From Akanthomyces muscarius (Eukaryota; Ascomycota; Sordariomycetes; Hypocreales; Cordycipitaceae), in NCBI RefSeq assembly GCF_028009165.1, contig NC_079244.1, forward strand, positions 4,712,001 to 4,776,000: a stretch of DNA of 64,000 nt, given 5' to 3'. The notes below the pieces were generated by a model, which was given only the letters and a program-made list of their open reading frames with translations, did no database searches and was not told where the DNA came from. The first letter of the stretch is position 1, and each line of letters starts with the position of its first letter. The translations under genes and the position numbers were made by a program. This document shows, piece after piece, positions 31,858 through 42,851 of this stretch.

Positions 31858-33417
31858 TTACTCGTCTCGAGACACTCTCCTGCTCCCAGGAATGTAGTTG
31901 ACACAAATCCTCAAGGCGATGGCCAAAGGAATAAGAATAACCCATACAAGGTAGCCCCATAATACTTGGCTTCTGACGCCAACTGCAAAAATTACCGTGG
32001 AAACGCCAGGAACAAACGATCTGAAGACGCTGGCGCTCGTCATGGAAATTCCATTCATGGTAGCCATTATGTGGCGACTCGGGGATGCATCATTAATAGC
32101 CAGCTGCGCGCTGGTGAAGCCCATAGACACACCAGGTCCCGTAACTGCGAGAAAACTACCCAATGTCCATGCCCAAGCCATGGCAGACTTGCCGCCGATT
32201 CGGAGGAGTGCATTGAGGAGTATGATGCCAGCAAAAAAGAACTGATAGGCTGTTGCACACATCTTCAGCAAGTTCTTGGTGCCGTAGCGACGCTGCAAAA
32301 TGGGGAAAGCAATGATGAGCCAAAAGGCTTGACTGGCTCCTTGAACGGCCATGAAGGCAGATATTTGCGACGAAGAGAAGCCAGTACCGCCAATATTAAC
32401 GGGAGTGAATAGGAATACTGGCATAAGAGCCGTGACCGCAAACGCAAGAAGCATGAAGTGGGTATAGACCCAGATAGTAATCGCGACCTTGGGAGCCATG
32501 AGAAGCTCTCGCATAGAGAGAGCCCGATGGGCGGCGGCCTGGCCATCACCATTGGAGGAGACGGCTTCCTCATCCGAGTCGAGAGTCTCTTCAAGGAAGA
32601 GAAAGGAAATGACAACACCTGCGGTACCGACAGTAGTTAATACAAAGCCGACGAGGGCATAAGGGTAATTCTCAAAGATTGCAATTCCCTTGAAGATTCT
32701 CGGATACTGGGCGACAGGATCCGCCAGCAGGCCACCGATAAGCGGACCGAGAGTGGTGCCGATGTTATTGGCAAAGCCGAACCAGCTGTATGCCCTGGCC
32801 TCATTCTCGGGTGTGCAGTGCTCGAAGAGCATAGTGCGCATCACCAATCGAGATCCGGAGAAAACACCGGCCAAGCAACGGAACAAGATCATCTGGGGAA
32901 TCGTAGTGGCCATGGTGTATGCCATTGTGAAGACGACCATGCCTGCCAAGGTGATGATCATGACGGGCTTGCGGCCAATCGAGTCGGCGAGACGACCCCA
33001 GACGATCAGGACGAATATCTGAACCACGGAGAAGAGGGACTCGATGAGGCCGCTGTAGAAGCCCACGTCCGAATCTGCCAAGTGGCCATTGCGCTTCACC
33101 ATCTGCGCAATGAAGGGGAAGATGGCGAAGAATGCAATGGGCTCCATGGTTCGCGCAAAGCATAGCAGGAAGATCTGAAGCTTGGGAAGTGGCTTGCTCT
33201 CCTGAGAAGCCTTGCCTGCTGGAAGCACCCCATCTTCCAGCTGAGACGATGAAGTGCTGGCATCGAGCTCAGGCTCATCGCTTCTCTCAGAGAGCAGCGG
33301 AGTCGTCTCTGTGCATTTTGGAGGCAATGCTTTGCCGCCATTGTCGTCGTTGAGGGTGTTCTCCGAGGTTGAAGATCCCGCAGACCGGAGAGGGGGCGGC
33401 GGCGGTGGTGGCGCCAT
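31858..33417 (-). CDS. Major facilitator superfamily transporter (ZIFL1/YCR023C-like)
   Basis: Single exon of 519 residues from the ATG at 33417 ([12 protein letters not shown]). About 80 residues of proline/serine/acidic cytosolic tail come first and include an ETTPLLSE acidic-dileucine-type motif. Twelve hydrophobic segments follow. Segment 1 (LQIFLLCFARTMEPIAFFAI) and the loop 2-3 motif A (WGRLADSIGRKPVMIITLAG) place it in the DHA1-type group near fungal YCR023C and plant ZIFL1. SRLVMRTMLFEHCTPENEAR is also typical. The substrate is unknown. The dileucine motif suggests vacuolar or endosomal targeting. It is transcribed away from the divergent adenylosuccinate synthetase gene across a 1.2-kb shared upstream region and points the same way as the Zn2Cys6 gene. 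Confidence 0.87.
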   Translation of the reverse strand: MAPPPPPPPLRSAGSSTSENTLNDDNGGKALPPKCTETTPLLSERSDEPELDASTSSSQLEDGVLPAGKASQESKPLPKLQIFLLCFARTMEPIAFFAIFPFIAQMVKRNGHLADSDVGFYSGLIESLFSVVQIFVLIVWGRLADSIGRKPVMIITLAGMVVFTMAYTMATTIPQMILFRCLAGVFSGSRLVMRTMLFEHCTPENEARAYSWFGFANNIGTTLGPLIGGLLADPVAQYPRIFKGIAIFENYPYALVGFVLTTVGTAGVVISFLFLEETLDSDEEAVSSNGDGQAAAHRALSMRELLMAPKVAITIWVYTHFMLLAFAVTALMPVFLFTPVNIGGTGFSSSQISAFMAVQGASQAFWLIIAFPILQRRYGTKNLLKMCATAYQFFFAGIILLNALLRIGGKSAMAWAWTLGSFLAVTGPGVSMGFTSAQLAINDASPSRHIMATMNGISMTSASVFRSFVPGVSTVIFAVGVRSQVLWGYLVWVILIPLAIALRICVNYIPGSRRVSRDE

Positions 33418-34590
33418 CCCTTTCGAGAAAGAGTGGTGGATGGAGGACGTGAGCAGGTCACGATGCTGGGAAAGCTCGATTGACTGTCGAACACGCGTAC
33501 AGACGGGCTTTCCATACGACCCTGTCCATGTTATATGCCGCAATCGGGGTTATTTGTCTTGAGAGGGGTTTGTCGTGCCCAACCGCAATCTCGGTGGCGC
33601 ACCGGAGCCGTTCGTGTAAGACAAGACCGGAGTCATGTAAGACAAGACATGTCAACCTGCGGCCCTCACTGCAAGCCCGATGCTTAAAGTTTGGTACAGC
33701 ATGGCCAATCAAAGGTGCCGTTCGACTGAGCTGGTTGGGTGCCACCGGTGCTTGGGTGCATCACCTTGCGTGTCGTTGCGTCTTCTAGGGGGCGCCAATC
33801 CGGCAGATGAAATGGGGATTCAGTCGATCAGAATGAAGTCACTGGATCAAAAGTGCCAATGCAATGCGTGACCAGTTGCCTATCTTGCTCAATGTCTCGG
33901 AAAAGGAGCATTGACGGCTTGGATTCCGAGAAGACATTTTTTTCATACGGAATCTGAACGCGCCAATTGAAAGCCGGCCGAGGAAGAAGAGATGCTTGCT
34001 GAGAGGCGCTTGGTGGCTTGCGGAGGTGAACTGGCATAGCTGGAACTGAAGCTGTCTCGGCAACAACCATGTGCATGTAAAAGGAGAATCATGGCTGAAA
34101 AATTACAGAAGCACTTTTCAAGCTCGGCATTTGGGGCCTTTGCGCACGCCTGGCGCCCTCGGACAGTGCCTATACGCTCCTATCTATAGCTTACAAGCAG
34201 TTCTAGGTCCTCATCCTTCCCCCTCTTCTGTCACCCAGCCAGCCCAATATGCAGACAGCGACGCCAAACCTGCAGAAGCCCCATTCAGCTATGGGCCAGG
34301 TCTCAGCCAAGGGCAAATTTCAGCTCAAACAATTTTTTCAGCTCCAAGGTGCGAATCCTTGCATCTGAGACATGCCAACGGGCCGCAGATGAGGACGACC
34401 GAGACATGCAGTCCGCGCGCCACACGTAACTGTAGAGGCTCCGGGCGGTTCGACCCGACCATGCAAATTGTATATATATCAGTCTTCTGAAGCTTTGCCA
34501 CTGTGATTACCTTTGTAATCTCCCAGTGCCTTGACTGGATTCTGATCTCCTGGCAGACTTTTCTTCTCGATATTATTCTTTCCTTTTACT
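33418..34590. other. Divergent promoter between the MFS and adenylosuccinate synthetase genes
   Basis: 1.17 kb between two head-to-head genes. No further gene recognised. A short direct repeat (gtaagacaagac / gtaagacaagac) lies at about 33616-33647. Confidence 0.5.
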
Positions 34591-36260
34591 ATGACTACTA
34601 CAATTATTATCGGGACGCAATGGGGTGATGAGGGCAAGGGCAAGCTCACAGACATATTTTGCTCCAAGGCAGATGTAGTAGCTCGCGCGGCTGTAAGTTT
34701 ACCCAAATATTTGAGCCAGTCCGCTTTCTCGAAGATGCCACTGCAAAAAAATGTTTGTACGTCTTGTGTTGCTTGGATTCGACTAAGAGAGTTTTGAAGG
34801 GCGGCCATAACGCCGGGCACGTTGTGCAGGCCAATGGCATCTATCACAACTTTCGTCTCCTCCCCTCTGGCCTCATGGTGCCCAAGTGCCTGGCTCTCAT
34901 CGGCACCGGCGTCGTGTTCCATATCCCCACCTTCCTCGAAGAACTTGCCGACATTCAGGAAGAAGGAATCAAGGATGCCAGTGACCGTGTCTTTGTGTCG
35001 GACAGATGCCATGTCAACTTTGATCTCCATGCGGCGGTCGACACCGCCCAAGAAGAAGAGCTGCTCGGCAAGGCCGTCGGTTCCATGCGGCGTGGAATCG
35101 GGCCTTGCTATAGCACCAAGGCTATTCGAAGCGGTATACGAGTTGCGGAAATCTTCGACGAGGAGGCATTTGAGGACAAGCTGCGACGACTGGCAGCTGG
35201 GTACCAGAAACGCTTTGGGGGCCTCCTAAAGTACGACGTTGAGGACGAGATTGAGCGCTTCAAGAAATATCGAGTGGCGATCCAAAAATACGTGGTCGAT
35301 GGCGTGCTATTCATGGCCAAGGCCAAGGAGAGAGGCGCCAATATTGTTGTCGAGGGAAGTCAAGCTATCCTGCTCGATGTTGACTACGGCACGTACCCAT
35401 ATGTTACAAGCTCCAGCACAGGCTTAGGTGGTACCATTTCCGGTCTTGGGCTCGGCATCAGAGACATCAAGGAGGTTATTGGAGTCGTCAAAGCGTAAGG
35501 AAGATGCATGGATTCTCGAAGCTATCTGTCATGGTCTGGAGAAGCTAACTGTTTGGATGCAGCTATACGACTCGACTTGGTCTGGGAGGTTTCCCAACGG
35601 AGGATGGCGGCGAGGTTGGAAAACACCTGCAAGAGTTGGGTGGCGAGTATGCTGCGGTTATTCGCCGCAAGCTGAGAGTAAGAATTCCCGTGTTCCTTTA
35701 TTCAGGATAAAGGAAATATGCCAGCCATATCGCTTCTGGTCTTGTGTTCATTTTACCTATGATTGATGGCTGACTTTGACGCAGTGTGGGTGGCTTGATC
35801 TCGTGGCCTTGCGCTACTCTTGCATGGTCAATCATTATGACAGTCTCCAACTAAGCAAACTCGACGTTCTCAGCACGTTTGAGACGATCAAAGTCGGCAT
35901 CGCATATCGAGACAAGGAGACCGGAAAAGAAATTCCCTCTTTCCCAGCAGATCACGCGGTGCTCGAGCGTGTGGAAGTTGTCTACGATGAGTTGTCAGGC
36001 TGGAATACCAGCATTGCCAAAATGCGCGAATGGTCTGAGCTGCCCAAGGAAGCGCATGATTATGTTGAGTACATTGAACGGTTTGTTGGTACCAAGGCAA
36101 GTACAATTTCTTTCATGGGCGTCTTGTCGCGGCTAGTGTTGCTGGCTTGCCATGACCATCTGTTTCTCGTGTATTGCGATACTGGCTGCTAACAAATAAA
36201 TGATAGATCAAATGGATTGGAACTGGCGCAGAGCGAGAGGATATAATTACGCGGGCCTGA
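34591..36260 (+). CDS. Divergent adenylosuccinate synthetase homologue
   Basis: Five exons, 34591..34692, 34800..35494, 35563..35677, 35785..36096 and 36207..36260, give 425 residues, the normal family length. AdSS joins IMP and aspartate with GTP in AMP synthesis. Conserved parts: [11 protein letters not shown] with D13 and K16, GGHNAGH with H41, [11 protein letters not shown], the guanine-site LSKLDVL and a C-terminal [12 protein letters not shown]. Odd parts: T42 is V; the IMP-phosphate threonine (E. coli T129) is M130, in GSMRRGIGP; the aspartate loop, normally G-V/A-T-T-G-R-x-R-R, is AAVIRRKLR at 296-304; and GAGPFPTE reads GLGGFPTE. The last intron uses a GC donor (AAG|GCAAGT). Fungi usually have one canonical AdSS, so this is probably a second, altered copy. 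It could be an enzyme with a new substrate, a resistant copy or an inactive one. Confidence 0.86.
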
Positions 36261-38188
36261 GCTATTGCGTCCTCTCTTGGTATATAACAACGGTACACCA
36301 CTCAAGTACTACACTTGAACGAGCTCCATTCCAGGTCTTGAAATATTAAAAAAAATATATACAGAAGTTTGGGTTTTCAAATACTTCCCTTGAATTTCCA
36401 GTTGTGTATCATCATATATCACCTTTTAAGTATTCATTTCATGAGTTGGGGGCAACGGTATAGCTAACTACTCGACTATGTGTAAAGTAGCAAGTCGTCA
36501 CGGGGGTGAGCGTAGTGATTGTCGCGACAGCCGTTGCGCCCGACCCAGCAGGGCGGTCTCGATACCCGCATAAGGACGGCCAAATGCCACTGATAGAACT
36601 GCGTCCAGGTCTCTACGCCCCGCTAGTGGCAAGTTAAACAGCTTTTGATTGCCCTGATCCATAGCACAGCCCCGAAAGCGCGAACCTGAATGGCGGGAGC
36701 TTTAAAGCAGACAGGGCCAACCCCCACCAAGAGCAGTGCGGCTGAAGACTGTCTACGGCAAGCTCTGCGATCGGCCGAGCAAGCGTCATCGTCCGTCGAC
36801 AGCGAAGCGTGCATGCAGCAGAGCGGCACCGTGGATGATTGAGGCACGATGCTATGTTCCCGGAGCTGCTCTATGACCTCTCCGGCATCTCAGAACAGAT
36901 GGATGTGTCGGGGATGGTCTGGTTGCTGGACTTTCGCCCATAGATGTTATGGGATCCTTTCACAAAGCGGCGGCATATCTATCGTGACGAGAGGCCCACC
37001 TTGGATACACGAGCCCAAGCTAGATGCAGAGGGTAAGAGCGCACCATTTACGTGAATGGCTGTCCTCGCTGCAGTCAGATCGGCTGTTCTAGGCAGCAGC
37101 GATTCTATGAATCTACCAGGAACTCTAGCGGGTTATTAGCTCGCCTTACAATAAGCAGCTCAGCCGCAAGCGCTAGCAGTGCATGTCTTGCACAGGCAAT
37201 CGTTGGAACACGGCTAGCCGTCCTCACCACCTAGAATTGAAGCTCGACCATGTAGCCAAAGCTAGCAGTAATTACACGACAAAAATAGAGAATAATTATT
37301 GCTCAATTATAGTATAAGGTCTAGCACTACTAGTACCGACAGCGAGACTGGCTGTTCTTTTTTCTTTTTCTTTTTCCACTCCGGCCGATGATATTAGTTT
37401 CGGCATTTCCTTGTACATAGCCCCTCCAGAGCGGTAAAGCCTATCACTCTCGTTCAGTGTCCGATCAGAACTCCCCACGTCAAGACTCTTTTCCCCTCAA
37501 CGGTAGAAATTGTTTTATCTTACGCGACTATTATCACCAATATTGTATATCGCGGACGAGATTCGTTTATACTTTCAGTTGGGAGCACATGAAGGCAAGC
37601 GTGGCCCAAAGCAGAGATGTCATCCTTGCCGGCGCCTCAATCAGTAGTCAGGCTCTTCAATTCATAATCACGCGATGCAGGTTTTGTTTTAACCCGAATT
37701 GCTTCGTTTCATTGCCCTCACTGTATCTTTTGCTTCCCAGGCTGCCGTGACATTCACTGCAGTAAGCCAAGTAGCGGATGAGTTTCTATGCAATTGTCAG
37801 AGATGCAAGAAAAGCACGCAATCTTGGAAAGTTATGAGTCTAAGATCATCGGATTGTCGTGATAAAAATGACTGGCCCTGGAAACGGCCATTCAGTCGAT
37901 CCATTGCTATTGCAGATGCTTAATGCCTCATGCATATGGCGTCATTGGGTCATGTGCAAGCTTGTGTATTATAAGGCTAGGCTGCCTCGTCTTCTTATGC
38001 TTGGTAAAGCAACTCGCGCAAACCCATCTCGAGAAAGACATAGTTACTACCAAATTTTAGGAGGATATAATCAAGTCTTTTGACTTTTAGGGCTCGTGTA
38101 CTTGATCAAGGTGAATGTACCTATTCTTAAAGAATGGTCCGAGGCCCCAGGCAGCTGACATGGCTAGTAATCGATCCAAGCAACCACC
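36261..38188. other. 1.9-kb intergenic with possible gene remnants
   Basis: AT-rich at both ends, GC-richer at about 36500-37230. Two short protein-like frames follow one another at 36692..36841 and 36842..36946 in different phases but match nothing I know. A pyrimidine tract (ttttttctttttctttttcc) lies at about 37359-37378. Confidence 0.4.
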
Positions 38189-40067
38189 ATGAAAGCCTTC
38201 TTTTGGCTATCGCTTGCGGCAGCAGCGTTACTGCAGCCCGTTGCCGCAGACTGGCAGTTTAGATCGCGTCCAGATCTGGCCCCGCCGCGACTCAACATCA
38301 CCATTCCCGCCACGGACGCTGTTGAGGAGGGCTACCTCTTCCTCGCGCCATTTGCCGGTTTCCCCGACACTCCGACCGCCCAGTATGGCCCACGTCAGGC
38401 CGGCCCGTACATCTTCAAGGGCAATGGCGACCTAGTGTGGTCCGGCTACGCCATCTTCAGCATCTGGTCCACCAACTTTCAGGCCGGCCGCTGGAAGGGC
38501 AAGGACATTTTGTTCAGCTTCGAAGGTGACCACAACGCCGGGTATGGCCATGGCCATGGCCACATTACGTTTGTCGATCAGCACTATGAAACGATTCGTG
38601 AGCTTCGCGCCGGAAACCACAAGCTGGTTGACAAGCACGAGTTCCACATTGTCAACGAAGCAACGGGCTTGATTCAAATTTACCAGCCTGTACCGCGGGA
38701 TCTGTCAGAGTGGGGTGCCGGCCCGGAGCAGCAATGGATCGTGAACTCCATTATTCAGGGTGAGTAATATTTTTATAGTAGTGGTTCTCTTACTTGGCTG
38801 TCGTCACTACTATTATTGTTTCTGCTGTTGCTATTGCTTTTGTTGGTGAAACTGTTCGTTGCAAACGACAGCATCTCCCCGAGCGAAGAGATGATGTTCG
38901 TGGCGGGAAGAAAGAATCGATCGCGCAATCAAATTGGATAATTTGGCTGACGGCTTTTCTAGAACTTGACATCTCCACGGGTAAACTTCTGTTCGAGTGG
39001 TCTAGCCTGGACCATGTAGCTCCCGACGGTACGTGCAAGAAGCAAAATATGCCATGTGACGAACCAAGTCTGACTCCATCACAGAGGCCATACTTCCAAT
39101 CAATCCAGGCCAAGCCGGCTCTGGATACAACTCCTCAGACGCATGGGACTACTTCCACATCAACAGCGTCGACAAGGACTCTCAGGGCAACTATCTCATC
39201 TCGGCCCGCGATGCCTGCGCCGTCCACAAGATCAACGGGACGGATGGCTCCATCATCTGGCGCCTGAACGGAAACAGAAGCGACTTCAAGATGGGCAACG
39301 GCACCAAGTTCTGCTTCCAGCACCACGCGCGCTGGCTCAGCCAGAAAGAAGGTGTCGAGGTCATCAGCCTGTACGACAATTCCGCACATGGCACCGAGCA
39401 CAACGGCGGCTCCGAGGTGCACACAGCACCGACGAGCAGTGGCAAGATCCTCAAGCTCGACACCAGCTCATGGACCGCCGAGATCGTGGGCGGCTACTTT
39501 CCGCCCGATGACCTGCTGTCCAAGTCCCAGGGCAGCACCCAGGTCCTGCCCAACGGCAATGTCCTTGTCGGCTGGGGCTCCGAGGGAGCTGTGACCGAGT
39601 TCAGCAGCGACGGCACGCCAATCTTCCACGCATACATGGATTCTGGTGCCCTCGGTGACGGGGTCCAAAACTACCGCGCCTTTCGCTACAACTGGACTGG
39701 TCTGCCAAACGAGGACCCCGCCATTGTTTCACTCGAGAGCGCTGATGGCACGACCGTCTACGTCTCCTGGAACGGCGATACCGAGACTTCCCTGTGGCGA
39801 TTCTACTCTGAAACCGACGACTTTGGATCCCGCCAGTTTCTCGGCGAGGTGGAGCGGGAGAGCTTCGAAACGAAACTTTTTGTGCCCAAGAAACAGCTCA
39901 AGTCTGTGTCCGCGGAGGCGATCGACGCTTCTGGCAAGCACCTCGTGTCTACTGCGACAGTCAAGACAGAGCAGGAAATCGTCCCACCTCGTGCCAAGGG
40001 AAAGCAGCCCACGAAGCTCACAGACAGCGTGCAGGACCAAAAGTCCCTCAAGAAGTCCAGGTTCTAG
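38189..40067 (+). CDS. Secreted arylsulfotransferase-fold protein (Arylsulfotran_2 family)
   Basis: Exons 38189..38759, 38963..39028 and 39085..40067 give 539 residues. A signal peptide (MKAFFWLSLAAAALLQPVAA) is followed by DWQFRSRPDLAPPRLNI. The rest is a beta-propeller-like family pattern: GYLFLAPFAGF, GPYIFKGNGDLVWSGY, DILFSFEGDHNAGYGHGHG, AWDYFHINSVDKDSQGNYLI, KINGTDGSIIWRLNG, FCFQHHARWL and GSTQVLPNGNVLVGWGSEG. It resembles fungal proteins annotated with the Arylsulfotran_2 domain (PF14269). In bacteria the related ASST transfers sulfate between phenols in the periplasm through a catalytic His. The two conserved histidines here (YFHIN, FQHHARW) fit that. Fungal members have no proven function. 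The tail is Lys-rich. Intron 1 is 203 nt, longer than most in this window. Confidence 0.87.
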
Positions 40068-40569
40068 CAGATTGTGCTCTGCGCAAGCTCAGTCAGCCCC
40101 GTTTCCCACCTGGAGACGGCTGCCGAGTCTTGCTGCGCCTGTTGATGGCTCAAAATTGTCATTCTTATTCGCTCCTTTGCCGCTGTTATTTCACTTACGT
40201 CGTAGTCTAACTTAGTCCGTCTTTACCGATAGATTTTACTGAATACACTGGTTAGCACACGCTCGGCCAAGCCAGAGCATGGTGCGCTGGCTCATGCTTG
40301 CTCATGTGAAGTCACGATGCGCGAAGCTGACAAGAGCCGTATCGGCCTTGCAGGCAAATTTGCGCATGGCACCTAGCCTAGGCTACATTCCTTTCGCGAA
40401 CTAATTTCTTTATCTCTTGTCCTATGAATAGTCTTGCTATCAATCTTGACCTGCATCTAAGCCCTTCTCGTCTCATCGGTCATTCTTGCAGCGACCAGTG
40501 GATCAATCGCAGTCCTCGGCACTCTAGTACATGCCATTCATCAGCCCAGGATGGTCGCGCCATATCGAT
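40068..40569. other. Convergent 3' region
   Basis: Tail-to-tail spacer between the arylsulfotransferase-fold gene and the enoyl-CoA hydratase-like gene. No gene. Confidence 0.5.
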
Positions 40570-41687
40570 TCAAATTTTGCTCTTCGCAGGCTTCTCCGCG
40601 GTTGCTGGGACTTCGACAGATACTGCATCCCACCAAGGATATGTGCGCGGGGCATCAGTAGACACTTGGGCGTGAAAGCTAGGCGCTCGCTTCCCGAAAA
40701 AAGCGTTTTTGAACTCGAGGTGGTCCCTGGTGAAAATCATGAGTAAATCAGACGAAGGATAGCATTGTAAAGGCCAAAAGCCTCCCCGCAGAAGGGAATA
40801 AAAACTTACTCTCCACCAAACATGTCGTATAAGAGGGGGCTATCGACGAGATGTGCGTGCTCTGCAGAACCAGGATTCCGCCAAATGAGCTGGCGATTGA
40901 GATGAACAGCCATCAAGCTGACGTTGGTCAACATGTCGGTCGCCAGTTCTATAGCGCGCGGCAAGACATCCCTTGACTCTGGCACAATCTCTGCAAAGAT
41001 GCCCTGCAGCACCGACGCATCGGCGGGATACCTTTTACCCGTCGCCAGCAGATATGTCGCGTTGCTGTAGCCGACCATTCGAGGGAGGAAGAAGGAGCTG
41101 CAGGATTCCATCGTGAGACCGATACGAGCAAATGGGAAGCCGAATTGGGCAGTTCGCGGGGCAATCCTGTAGTGAGGTTTCTTCGTTAATACGGCAGACT
41201 ACCTTTGCAGAAGAAACGCCCGTGGATTTCGGACGTACCGGATAGTGCCCGCGAGGGTCGATGTCATGCCGATGCCAACAGATAAACCGTTGTAGGCGAC
41301 GATGACTGGCTTGCTGCAGTCGAGCATGGAAAGCGCAAGCGTGCCACCTGGGTCTCTCATCAGTTTGGAAGGGACTGTGTTCTTCAGCTTGCTCGTGTCC
41401 ATGCTAAGATCGATGCCGGCGCTGAAGGCCTTGTCGCCGGCTCCTGTCAGGATGACGACCTTGACGCGATCATCTAGATGCACCGTCCTGAAGAAGTTGA
41501 TAAGTGTCTCAATCATTGTTCCAGTAATGGCATTGAGCTTTTTCGGCCGGTTTAGGGTCACAATTTGGATCGGTGTGACTTCAGCGCTAGAGGGAGGGTG
41601 GTTCGTGATGAGAATCTCACTGGATGCCTCCGTGACATAGCTGGCGGGGATGATGATATTCTGGCTGGACATTTTCGGGAAGGGCAC
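40570..41687 (-). CDS. Enoyl-CoA hydratase/isomerase (crotonase) family protein
   Basis: Exons 41687..41239, 41166..40810 and 40726..40570 give 320 residues. Crotonase landmarks: IVTLNRPKKLNAITGTMIET at the start, VVILTGAGDKAFSAGIDLS for the CoA adenine loop and first oxyanion-hole NH, and PVIVAYNGLSVGIGMTSTLA for the second oxyanion-hole region. IAPRTAQFGFPFARIGLTME follows. The usual hydratase pair of glutamates is only partly present. One Glu survives in GLTMESCSSFFLPR, a pattern more like peroxisomal dienoyl-CoA/delta3,delta2-enoyl-CoA isomerases. Because the tail has no clear SKL, peroxisomal targeting is uncertain. The C-terminal exon carries the FKNAFFGKRAPSF helix common to the family. 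A second in-frame Met is at 41672. A TATAAATA lies 65 nt upstream. Confidence 0.87.
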
Positions 41688-42851
41688 AAGATCTTGAGAA
41701 ACTATAATGCGCTTCTTAATTTCGCAGCTGCAAGAGTTGCGCGTGCTCGATTATTTATACGTTCGTCGCAAGGGGTCTGCTTGCGCTCCTATGGCGCCAT
41801 CGCGACGGAGATCGAGGGTCATCATGCCGCGAGAGTTGGGGAAGTGATCGCGGGGTATTCCCAAGCCCACAATATCAGTGATTTATCATCGACACAGCTC
41901 GTTTCCAGCCAGAAGCTACTCGCTGTCAAGTAACGTTGGTGCCCCGAAGGAGTATGATTACGCGATCTAGCTCGGCAATCGGTGGGCCTGCCGCATTCAC
42001 TTCACAGGTGGAGCGCAATCGGAGTGATGAGCTCACGGAAATAAGTCCTGTTTACCATAAGTCTTGTATTTCTCGTCGCTTTCTTTGGTTTTAAATTTAG
42101 GCTAGCAACGTACATTTCCCAACGAATGTCACTAGTTAAATGCCTTCGTGGCTACCAGCCCTCCATCAACCCAACCCAGGGACAGACGTAGACTCGCGCC
42201 GGCGGCATACTATTAGTCCCCGTTGCGAGGTCATTGTAGCATAAGTTGATAGGGTCTCTATTTTACTGAGCGTGTAATCTTCTGTATACTGCCCTTGTGC
42301 CGTTCAACGGTCATAAGTTCATGCCAGGCCATGGGGACAAGTTGACACGCTTATACACAGCGCTTCTATTGGTGCACTTGTTCACAAAACTGAGCATCAA
42401 CAAGTCAGTTTTGGTGGAGATGTTGAGTCTTGAAGCATCCTCATTGGTAGTCATAGTATGCATGGCACACAGGGGAGAGCATGCCCATAGTAGGTGTCCC
42501 ACTTACTACAGCTTTGGGGCGGAATTGGGGCTGCTTTTGGACGTCACCATGTTTGGTCACAACATCGCCGAGATGAACACGTTTACAAAACTGATATGGA
42601 TATCTTTATCCAGCTTTTTGCTTTTTACTGGCCCATTTTCTGGTATTGCAGTATACTTAAAGTTTCTTTCAGGCTCGGCCAACTTGGTGAAGTGACGTGA
42701 ATGTGAACGCCGCCGACAGCTACTAAGCCGCTGCCGCCTGCTCCAGCATGCGCCGTTTGCTGCTGCATTCACGTAGAAACTGAAAATGCTTCCAGTCCGC
42801 CCTTCTATTCTCCCTCTCGTTTTCTCGTCCTTGACCCAAACTAGCCTTATC
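41688..42851. other. Left part of the gene-poor region
   Basis: Promoter of the enoyl-CoA hydratase-like gene, then AT-rich sequence with no recognisable gene. Confidence 0.45.
41752..41759 (-). promoter_or_regulatory. TATA-like element of the enoyl-CoA hydratase-like gene
   Basis: TATAAATA on the minus strand, about 65 nt upstream of the ATG at 41687. Confidence 0.45.

Noticed and set aside
34591..36260. PurZ-type (2-aminoadenine pathway) synthetase
   Set aside because: PurZ lacks the catalytic Asp13, which is present here as GDEGKGK; the overall sequence is fungal AdSS-like.
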